Part shown: positions 56,401-64,000 of the stretch, piece by piece | How positions within the stretch are numbered: the stretch's first letter is position 1 | How the letters are laid out: each line of letters begins with the position of its first letter | Source: Micromussa lordhowensis | Taxonomy: Eukaryota; Cnidaria; Anthozoa; Scleractinia; Lobophylliidae | Length of the DNA stretch: 64,000 nt | Assembly (NCBI GenBank): GCA_964020085.1 | Contig: OZ026604.1 | Span: forward strand, 8,177,649-8,241,648 | Reading direction: 5' to 3' | Program-made: the position numbers and the translations under genes | Notes under the pieces: generated by a model | What the model saw: only the letters and a program-made list of their open reading frames with translations | What the model was told of the DNA's origin: nothing | Databases searched by the model: none

Positions 56401-59400
56401 ATCATGGACGGAGAATGTCAATGTTCAGAATTTCACTGTCTGTGCCATGCAATCTGGGAGGAATGGAAATAATTTCAACCCATTTGCGACTTTGGATTGG
56501 ATTGCGTATCAGGGAGCACCGCCTGAAGGACTGACTGGAATGATCATGATGCAGAAATGGTGGTCTGGAACAAATTGCGCGGATGTGAATTTTCCAAAGG
56601 TAGGTCTTGGTAAACCTTGCTACGTAGTTAAGTGCAACTTATTTCTTCAGTCTGCTTAGTGCTTACAGTGATAGATGATACTTTACGTAAAAGATACACA
56701 ATTTGGTACTTATCAGCCTTTAACCATGGTTCCCAATTTATTACAAAAAAATCATTTCGGCGTTTTGGAGCAATTAAAATAAATTTGATGGGCTGCATTT
56801 ATCTTAGGATAAATAAAACACAAGCAATTTTAGTGGAAGATTGAAAGGTAATAGCCTTGACCAAGAGAAAATGAGGGGAATCCATTCTGTGATGACATTG
56901 TTGCTACGTATTCAGTATGTGCAGGAAAACAGAATTCTGACCATGTGATTGTCACGAGACTACATCATAAGCACTATCAAGTCTTTCTGAAGCGAACAGA
57001 GTACATAATGTTTATTACTAATGTTTTGAAGCAAATATTAACTGATTATGAGCATAATTTGCAACATTTAAATATTCAAACCTCGTTTTCATACTTGCAA
57101 AGCTAGAGTGTCGCAAAATGAATTCCCTCTGACGCCCCCCGGATGATCGGATCACGTGGCACCCACGCTAAATTTCTCTGCAGTATCGTAGAGAGTTTGT
57201 GCGCCCGTCAAATTTGGTGCTTTCTTTCGGTCAGTAACTATTTTTTGCCCTTACTCAACTCACTATTACACTCACCAGGTATTTCATTATCCTTTTCTCT
57301 CTTTCTAATGCAGGACAAGTTCAAGGAGGCACCCGCAGTGTTGGTGACGTCAGAACATCTAAGGACTGGTAAGGAGTACGATGCTGCGGTGATCTGGATA
57401 GAGGACGTAACGAAGGACTCATTTAAAGTCTGTCTTCGAGAACTGCAAAACTTCGATGGAAAACATGAAGATATTTATGTGGTATGTGAACAATTCATTT
57501 ATTTTCAGAACCCTTTGATGTGAATAATTAAATGCAATTTAAAACGGCTAGGAAAGCTTTGGTCCTTTCTTGTTTCTTGGCCGTCGTCCTAAAAGAAGAA
57601 GAAGATTAGCACATCCTAGGGTATGTCGGTATATGTGAATCCTTAGGTTGTTTACCTTCGTCATGGGAGAAGTGCTGCTCTTAGTCTGGAATCCTATGAT
57701 AACTGTAGAACTGTAGTACGAGGGAGAAAGCAGTGACAAAATTATATGTTTACAATTAGATATAATTAGGATTAGTGCTTATTACTATCACTTCGCTACT
57801 TTCAGAGCTGGTTGGCGTTTTCTAAACTGCACAAGCCACTCTTCACTGAACATGGCTCTGTCAACTTTCCGAATACAAATCCGCCAACAGATGAAAATAA
57901 CAACGCTTACTGTGAGGTAAGATGACGAGTGCACGTTAAGATAGAAAACATATCTGGGTGACAAAAACATTTAAACCAAGCGCTTTTGGGTCAAATTCAA
58001 ATCTTTAAAGGAATGTCTATCGAGATAAACGAATTACGGGTTTAAATGTTCAGCTCTTTGTTCCTTTCTACAGTTTGTCAACTTTGCACGAAGTTATAAC
58101 GTAACACCATCAGTTCTCATATCAGCCAATCACAGTACAGCAATAAGTGGAAGTTTGGCACCAGCTCATAACGGCATAACAACATGGATCGAGGTAAACG
58201 TCGTTGCAAGGTTTAACGCTAGGCTAACACTACTCTGAGTAATTGAACCAAGTTCACATGGTTAAGATACGACAAGAGGACTCTGCTGATCACAACAGGG
58301 TTCGTTACAAATGTTTGTCGATTGTTGTAACACATTTAGTTAGTTATTTAACGCTTAATAGATAGCCTTCGGCCTTCTCTAGAAGACCCTAGAAGATAAC
58401 ATATGTTACGTTGGTCATGACATCATATTAAATCACATGGCGTCATTCAACCTCGTTCCCAGGCTCTCTCCACCGCCTCCCTTTGTCGTTGGGAGGAAGA
58501 GCCTGGTTGCTGCTAGTCACATGACCACCTATGCACAAACGTTTTCACCGGGGTAGAGTCAACGAATAATTTTTGTCGATCTGAACTGAAGGGAAAGAAA
58601 GGCGATCGGTGGCCAACGCTATATTAAACCAGACACTGGCAAAAATACACCTTTGAAATTCTTCAGTCCTATTTTAAATCTTTTAAGCTTCAAACAGGAC
58701 AAACAAGACGAAATATATTTGTATGTATCCACCGTAATGAAGAATCACTCTGATTTCAATTCCAGCCGGTAATTGTTTCGCTGTTTTGATTCATGTTGCC
58801 TGAATTAACCTCACGGCACATTGTTCGCTACATAGAACGATGTTTTATTTACTATTTTGCACACTATAATTCTTGACTATGCCAAGGAACCGTGTTTAAA
58901 CATACTTGCATGAACTTGATAGCAGCTGAAATATAAACCCGGGCTTCGGTCAACAAAACTGTCAATCATTTTGCATTGCTGTAACTCAAATGAAGGTCAG
59001 CTTGGCTAATCGGCCGTGTGCCAGAAATACTTTTTAACATCCAAACTACCGTGCAAAGAAGAAAATAAATTACCCCCGAATTCAAAGATTCAATTAAGAG
59101 ACTGATCCACTAGTTTCACGGCTTCGATTTCTGAAAGTGACGTTTAACATGTGGCAACTGTCAAAAATTTCCTGCTCCATTCGGCTGCCAAATTTCTTTG
59201 TGAACGAAACTCTTCTCTACTTTTGAGACGGCAGAAATAATGAAGCATTCTTCATCGGCAAAATTCGTCTCGAAAACCCGATAGAGTGGGTAGTTGTTAC
59301 CGACTGCTTGAGGTTTTGAAACCCATAAAGTTTGTCACAGCAACAATCAAAACACTCTGCCAACCTTGCCGCCCAACAGAGTTTTCACCACCCAGATTGT

Positions 59401-62400
59401 GTCACAAGCCGCAACCAGGGTCTTTCTCCCAACAAAAAGGGAGGCAGTGGAGAGAGAGCCTGGGAACGAGGTTGGGCGTCATTGCGTCCGCCATCTTGGA
59501 AGCGCAATATTGCATTTGACTTTTACTTTATAAAGTCAGAAAATCAGGCGAATTGGCGGAAGAGTGTCCGAAAAATGAAAGCGGTGCCTGGTTATGTGAG
59601 ACAGAAAAATAGAAAACTGAGAAAACATTGCGGCTTCTAACCAACATTATGTGAGTCAAGCCATGCCGATGAGCCTGCACTGTCCTACGTTTGACTTGAC
59701 TTTGACTTTGGCTTTGACTTTGTAGCAGTCAGCGGTGATAGATCGTAGAGATCGAAGATGTTTCGTAGCCGAGGTCGTTGCGCCATGTTTCTGCTAAACT
59801 CGACGCTAAAATCGATATTGGGTTACTCGAATTTTGATATTCAATGAAAGGATAATAATTCTAAGCTCTAAAAAAGCAGTTATTTTCATTTACACTCGCG
59901 TTTATTCAATCTCGAGGTGTTTTCGGTCGCACTTCGTGAGAGTCATCTTTCCGATAGCTCCTGAAAAGTCACGGACTATCTTACTTTCTTACATTACTTA
60001 CTTAAAGGTCGAGACAGCAGAAAGTAAATCGTGATTTTTAAGAACGTTACGACATGTTTTAATTTTAAAGACATGTTTCGATGTTGCCAACATCATCTTC
60101 AGTTACATAATGTTTGAAACACCGCTGGACTTTATAACAACTACGCGAAACATACATAATTAATTAAGATTAAGTGGCAAAAATATTTGAGTGAGTTACA
60201 AACTGTGAAAGAACATAAAGCGTAATGCGCAAGTGTCAGGTTGACGTGATGAACTTGTTGGTTTCAATTAGGCTTCATCACGTCAACCTGACACTTACGC
60301 TTTAGGCTTTATGCTCTTTGACACTTTGTAACTCACTAAAATATTTTTGTCACTTAATCTTAATCAATTATGTATGTTTCGCCTAGTTGTTACAAATCAA
60401 ACATTCTGTAACTGAAGATGATGTTGGCAACATCGAAACATGCCTTTAAAATTAAAACATGTTGTAACGTTCTTAAAAATCACGAATTACTTACTTACTA
60501 ACGCATTGGTGACTGGCTAAAAGCCAGTAACCACAAAAAAAAGGGGGGGGGGGGGGGTCTTATTGGAGGGATTTAAGGATCGAACATACGAATTATTGCT
60601 TCCATTTCTGAGACCAAAATTTCATATAACTTTAAACCTTGAAAAATATACAAGCTCTCCCTGTTATTACCCAAGTCAACTGGTCAATATGTTTTCTTTA
60701 CATGGATGTGTGTTTGCTCGGCAGAACATGAATGCAACTGGATTTAGAACCTGTGTCAAGGAATTATATGAAACCCGATATGACCCAGTGTCAGTGAGCT
60801 ATGCGGTCTTTACAGGTTGGTAATGGAATCTTACAGTGAAGTTCAAAAGGCCTGGATAGAGAATATACACGTGATACATTATCGCACTGTCACAGACTTG
60901 TTGAATTGATTGGATTTACAATAAGTATACGACGTTGTATAGGCTTCAGTGAGGACTAAGGGTTAGAGAGGTAATCTCCTATATAGGACTCGTTTCGGGT
61001 TATCCCTCTCGAGTTGATAACGTGCGTAGATGCTTTAGTGGAGAACTAAACCCGTGTAAAGCTACCTTGGCTCTCCACGTGAGCAAAATCACAGGATCAA
61101 TTGGCAGACCCTCCTGGGATTCTCGAAAGTAAAGGCATGTGAAATAACTTGACAGAGATCCCATACAGAAAAATGGTGGAGACAAAGGTCAAGGTGGGGT
61201 AATTTATTATCTCACTCTTTATCCTCCTTTCATGGGATAAATAAAAGAAAACAAATAAAAGAACCAATATTTGATATTTTCTTAGATATCTGTGATCCGG
61301 AGTGGAGCTATTTCAACGGCTTCTGTTACTTCACGAGTCAAAAATGCACAAACTGGACCACTGCATTGTCAAAATGCCGACAAGAAAATTCAGTCCTGGT
61401 TGATGTTAACAACAATGAAGAAAACGTTTTTATACAGAATCGACACAATGGCGAAAAATCTTGGCTTGGCCTCAATGACAGATCAACGGAGAGTGATTTC
61501 ATTTGGGCAGATCGCGGGCCTGGAAACTTCACAGCTTGGGCCAAGAATCAACCAAACAATTTCAAAGAAGAAGATTGTGTGCACGCACTTGGTGTGGAAT
61601 ACAGCTATGAATGGAATGATGTGAAGTGTAGCGATTGTCACCAGTATACTTGTAAGAAAGGTAAGTCACAAGTTATTGGCCTCAATTTACTGAGATAAAA
61701 AGAGAAACAGATTGAAAATGTGTAAATACAAATCTGTTTAATTATCAAGTGAAAATGCCTAATTGTTTTCCTTTTTTAATAAAATAATAATTTACAGAAA
61801 CCTAGGCAAATGGAGACTTCGGAAATAAATTAGACAATTGATATTTCTAGTACAAAATGGCTGTAACTGTTTGAATTCACAACTTTAAAGGTTATTGGAA
61901 AAGAACTTTGTAACGCAGTGCACTTTAAAAGTCGTACCGCCTTCTCTATGGCCACCTGAATGAGAGAACTCTAAAGAGGTTTGCAAACATGCAGTCTGTC
62001 TGGGTTCGGGTGGTAACACATATTTTCGTTCCTCCTCCCGCTGAAACTTGCACGCTCTACATCTACTTCTATAACTTGTCAGAATCACGTAAACAAACAA
62101 GTAAGCGTTACTTTATGAAATACGCTTTTTAAAATTCTTATGCGTTACGGGCCAAGTTTTGTAAGTACTTTCGGTGTCTCATGCTAATGTAGACAAAAAA
62201 ATGTGGTCTTATTTTGTTGTTTTCCAGGATTCATTAGTTACATTAATAATGACGTACAAGGGCACGAGACTGAGGCTTCTTTGCAATTTTAAGAGGGGGA
62301 TTTATCCTAGAATGCTAAAATTTAAAATTGTCTCCGTGAGAAAACCTAGGCTCGATTACCAGCCACTGTTCGGGAAAGGAGCCCGCGCTCCTCCACCGTG

Positions 62401-62542
62401 GAGAGTAGACCCGACACGAGAGGGCGGCGGAAATCGAGCCTAGAGAAAACCAGGCTTGAGGTACTACAGCTCAAATCACCGATTCGCTCAAACTTGGCAG
62501 AAACTTGGCGCAAAATTACGTCTAACTGATATGTATGTAGTG

Positions 62543-62587
<45 letters not shown>

Positions 62588-62640
62588 GTTATTGTTATTG
62601 TTATTGTTATTACTATTATTACTATTACTATTACTATTAC

Positions 62641-62672
<32 letters not shown>

Positions 62673-63745
62673 TTATTATTATTATTACTATTATTATTAT
62701 TATTTTGCTTCCATCGTATTTTACATGTGAACGCTTAAGTCGCGGAAACTATCGCCTTTCTTGTTTTAGAAATACTGAACCAAAGACAGCTAATTGAATA
62801 TACATAAAGTGGTGTCAAATGGCCATTTTTGCAGGGGGTCCCCCTAACTTAACGGGAATACAACATTTTGACCTACCTTTTTGCCACATGCAATCATTCA
62901 CTCACCAAAGCCGACAGCGACATTGGCGATTTGAGGTTTATCACCTCTTGCCTAGTTCTGCCTGGTTTTCTCATGTACATACTTTTAAAGGAGCTATTGT
63001 GTTGTCCGTCATTGGAAATACGTTTCTCTGCTTCATTTGAAATGTCATACCAACCACAGTTTGGCTTGCAGTTTGACCCTGTACAATATGTGAATATGCC
63101 TTGTCGTGTACACAAAAGCTCATCTTACTTGTTCCTCAGATTTAAATGAATGCGAGAGAAAAAATGATCACTGCCACCGACTTGCTACTTGTACCAATGG
63201 ACGCGGATCACACGATTGCACTTGTAATCATGGATACGTAGGAGACGGCTTTGACTGCTACGATAGTTGTGCAGGTAACCATTTACATACGCTACTTTTC
63301 AACGATTGTTGATTATATGGGTTTTTAAGAGTAAGGTAGAAGAGGATTGGCTTGCAATAGAAAACATTGCAGGAGGAATCTCTCATATTTAAATAACAGG
63401 AAGTTGTTTCATCGCTTTCTCCGGTGTTCGCTCAAATGCAATCATAGCTGAGTAAAAAAATCTGATAAATCTGTATATTAATATACATTCCTATTTTTTA
63501 AATCTTCCATTAAGGTTTGGAACACTCAGCCATCATAGGGAATGATAATAATTACTTGAGGACTTTATGTAATTGGTTAAAGCCTGTGCAAAGCAAATCT
63601 TCTCACTGGACTCGCTGTTGGCGCGCGTCACTGGACGGCTGGGCTTCAACAACTTTCCATTCACTTTGCGACAATAAAGGTCCAACTGTTACTATAATTC
63701 GCGTTGGACGGTACATCTTTGGTGGATATACTAGCGCCTCATGGA
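47371..63745 (+). CDS. Secreted mosaic lectin: H-type lectin x6, Kazal, CTLD, EGF, TLDc (3' partial)
   Basis: Sixteen exons with GT/AG sites and consistent phases: 47371-47455, 48388-48533, 49469-49720, 52517-52681, 54495-54608, 55156-55281, 55470-55566, 55683-55901, 56223-56599, 57314-57481, 57806-57916, 58074-58193, 60725-60815, 61286-61660, 63140-63274, 63515-63745; the last ends on a GTAAGT donor, so the gene continues. About 937 residues in view. Order: signal peptide, three H-lectin-like domains, FOLN/Kazal, three H-lectin-like domains, C-type lectin, EGF, TLDc start. Module borders are phase 1, introns within a lectin triplet are phase 0. Likely a secreted carbohydrate-binding recognition protein; target unknown. 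Confidence 0.88.
48388..55566 (+). CDS. mosaic lectin, exons 2-7: first H-type-lectin triplet
   Basis: Three repeats of the H-type lectin pattern: a hydrophobic strand before a V-x-V-T/S core, a W-x-E/Q-x-V segment, G-F-E-V-C-I-R-E and a final W-[LF]-A-[FY]. Repeat 1 has IQVHVTLSH, GFEVCIRES, INWLAFE; repeat 2 SVFVTAKYT, SFEVCIREF, DWFAFIG; repeat 3 AVLVSVHHY, SMRICVKDL, VSYVVIG. Cysteines in the VCIRE strand suggest disulfides. H-type lectins bind GalNAc-type sugars in snail agglutinin and discoidin; binding here is inferred. Confidence 0.8.
50240..52516. other. mosaic lectin intron 3 (repeat-bearing)
   Basis: No further exon recognised. Contains an 18-C tract (51693-51710) and the TTAA-flanked element at 52030-52438. 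Confidence 0.5.
52030..52438. mobile_element. MITE with GGCGGGGGTAAAC ends and TTAA flanks
   Basis: GGCGGGGGTAAACGTGAA (52030) and TTCATGTTTACCCCCGCC (to 52438) are terminal inverted repeats. TTAA lies at both ends (52026-52029, 52439-52442), matching either a piggyBac-type TTAA duplication or a Harbinger TTA with an A-starting repeat. It ends 78 bp before exon 4. Non-coding. Confidence 0.7.
52840..54300. mobile_element. composite repeat region in mosaic lectin intron
   Basis: AATAATCTAATTG...TAGTAGAATTCT near 53000 and AGTAGAATTCTACTAATTAGCAATTAGATTAT near 54281-54312 are inverted relative to each other. Between them is an ATGGCGGAAAGATTTTC start with a broken frame (about 53433-53630) and the foldback at 54107-54264. 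Probably one decayed DNA transposon of unknown type. Confidence 0.4.
54107..54264. mobile_element. 158-bp foldback
   Basis: AATAGCACGGTTTCT...GGGGTATTTGG...GCTCGTGATATTTCAAAA pairs with the reverse complement on the right, around a CCGCGGCGG centre (54181-54189). Confidence 0.85.
55683..55901 (+). CDS. mosaic lectin, exon 8: follistatin-N / Kazal module
   Basis: 73 codons, phase 1-1. DLNPCLNVHCPSFGVCKTF is a follistatin-N EGF-like part; CPSYQDPVCTSNGTTYDNKC is a Kazal core (C-x-P-V-C-x-S-N-G-x-T-Y-x-N-x-C), ending PGSCEG. Kazal modules are protease-inhibitor or structural units; agrin and follistatin carry the same pair. Confidence 0.88.
56223..60815 (+). CDS. mosaic lectin, exons 9-13: second H-type-lectin triplet
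   Basis: Matches exons 2-7 in order: exon 9 covers exons 2+3 in one piece (QVHVQITLNH, FTVCAMQS, LDWIAYQG), 10 matches 4 (AVLVTSEH, SFKVCLREL, FDGKHEDIYV), 11 matches 5 (NFPNTNPPTDENN), 12 matches 6 (PSVLISANHS), 13 matches 7 (GFRTCVKEL, DPVSVSYAVF). Intron phases are the same. The long intron 58194-60724 contains a hAT-like element and a foldback. Confidence 0.82.
58448..59475. mobile_element. non-autonomous hAT-like transposon with 8-bp TSD
   Basis: CAACCTCGTTCCCAGGCTCT (58448) and its inverted counterpart ending CGAGGTTGG (59475) are terminal inverted repeats of about 40-50 bp, including CCTCCCTTT. GCGTCATT flanks both ends (58440-58447, 59476-59483), an 8-bp target duplication as in hAT elements. 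No transposase is encoded. Confidence 0.8.
60031..60483. mobile_element. ~450-bp foldback made of two inverted element copies
   Basis: GTGATTTTTAAGAACGTTAC at the left is the reverse complement of the right end. The arms keep pairing through CATGTTTCGATGTTGCCAACATCATCTTCAGTTAC-type sequence and CATCACGTCAACCTGACACTT to a small loop near 60255-60270. The GAAGATGATGTTGGCAACATCGAAAC motif in the right arm looks like the tail of a retroelement. Confidence 0.85.
60543..60557. repeat. poly-G tract (15 G)
   Basis: Follows a short A run, about 60 bp after the foldback and 170 bp before exon 13. Confidence 0.95.
61286..61660 (+). CDS. mosaic lectin, exon 14: C-type lectin domain
   Basis: 125 codons, phase 1-1, a whole CTLD. 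It starts CDPEWSYFNGFCYFTSQKC (long-form extra N-terminal disulfide), then WTTALSKCR, SWLGLNDR, FIWADRGPGNFTAWAKNQPN, EEDCVHAL, WNDVKCSDCHQYTC. The sugar-site motif is QPN rather than EPN or QPD, with WND retained, so calcium-dependent binding is plausible but specificity is not predictable. Confidence 0.92.
62537..62706. repeat. (ATT)n / (ATTGTT)n microsatellite
   Basis: About 170 bp of ATT with ATTGTT and ATTACT variants, in the intron between the C-type lectin and EGF exons. Confidence 0.95.
63140..63274 (+). CDS. mosaic lectin, exon 15: EGF domain
   Basis: 45 codons, phase 1-1: DLNECERKNDHCHRLATC...GSHDCTCNHGYVGDGFDCY then DSCAG. Calcium-binding EGF start (DLNEC) and six cysteines. Confidence 0.9.
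63515..63745 (+). CDS. mosaic lectin, exon 16: start of TLDc domain
   Basis: 77 codons: CWRASLDGWASTTFHSLCDN, KGPTVTIIRVG, RYIFGGYTSASW; the pattern (r-s-DG-s-FH-CD-kGpTl-ii-ifGGyt) is that of TLDc. Ends at a GTAAGT donor; the rest of the domain is outside the window. Extracellular EGF-TLDc proteins are common in corals; the function of the module there is unknown. Confidence 0.85.
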
Positions 63746-64000
63746 GTAAGTATTATAAATCGACCCGCAACCAATACTCAATTCATGGTCAAAGCATTCA
63801 GCATGAATACGTAACCGTTTAATTTCTAGAAGAGACAAAATGGCTTAGACAAATTAAATGTTATCCTTTGAATTTCAATGATGACTAAATTCCAGAACTG
63901 AGGAATGGTGATCAGAGTGGCAATATATAGGTTGTTATCAGATTTATTTGCAGTTATAAATTACAGATTTAAATTGAAAAAATTAAAAAAAAAAATTAAA
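63746..64000. other. mosaic lectin intron, incomplete
   Basis: After the exon-16 donor there is a TTAATTTCTAG near 63829 that could be an acceptor, but no TLDc-like continuation follows it before stops. The next exon is outside the window. Confidence 0.4.

Noticed and set aside
62456..62797. Frame with a long run of isoleucines
   Set aside because: Translation of the (ATT)n microsatellite.

Overview
The window is animal nuclear DNA, most probably from a cnidarian and plausibly a stony coral. The evidence is GT/AG-split genes with mainly phase-1 extracellular modules, long arrays of calcium-binding EGF domains, H-type lectin, C-type lectin and TLDc modules, and a heavy load of small DNA transposons and palindromic foldback elements. 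Species was not determined. All calls come from reading the sequence; no database search was run.

Left part (about 1.8-19.5 kb, minus strand): two tandem copies of an EGF-repeat gene. Copy 2 (15269-19462) looks intact: an N-terminal membrane-anchor exon, one exon with 17 EGF domains, one exon with 2 more, and a short last exon with a hydrophobic C-terminal tail. Copy 1 (2269-4982, perhaps with a signal-peptide exon at 10459-10624) has 12 EGF domains. It has lost the two-EGF exon to a frameshifting deletion, and its last EGF is a fusion of two. A decayed Penelope-like retroelement with an RT and a GIY-YIG endonuclease (about 12.3-14.5 kb) lies between the copies.

Middle-left (19.5-33 kb): a transposon-rich block. 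It holds a PIF/Harbinger-like element with a MADF-domain remnant, a 515-bp inverted repeat, a non-autonomous element with 9-bp target duplications, an SGNH-hydrolase ORF and gag-like ORF of a tyrosine-recombinase-type retroelement, a 200-N assembly gap, and a 3.8-kb element encoding an XPG/FEN-like nuclease protein with a CXC zinc tail.

Middle (33.2-38.7 kb, plus strand): the seven 3' exons of NMD3, the 60S ribosomal export adaptor. The 5' exons are not visible and would lie to the left of, or inside, the transposon block or gap. From 38.7 to 47.3 kb the DNA is mostly non-coding and repeat-rich, with one weak minus-strand gene candidate (40.5-42.5 kb).

Right part (47.4 kb to the end, plus strand): sixteen exons of a large secreted mosaic lectin, 3' end outside the window. 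The order is signal peptide, three H-type-lectin-like domains, follistatin/Kazal domain, three more H-type-lectin-like domains, C-type lectin, EGF, TLDc. The two lectin triplets are an internal duplication. This gene and the paired EGF genes are the most interesting biology here: putative cell-surface or secreted recognition proteins evolving by exon and domain duplication.
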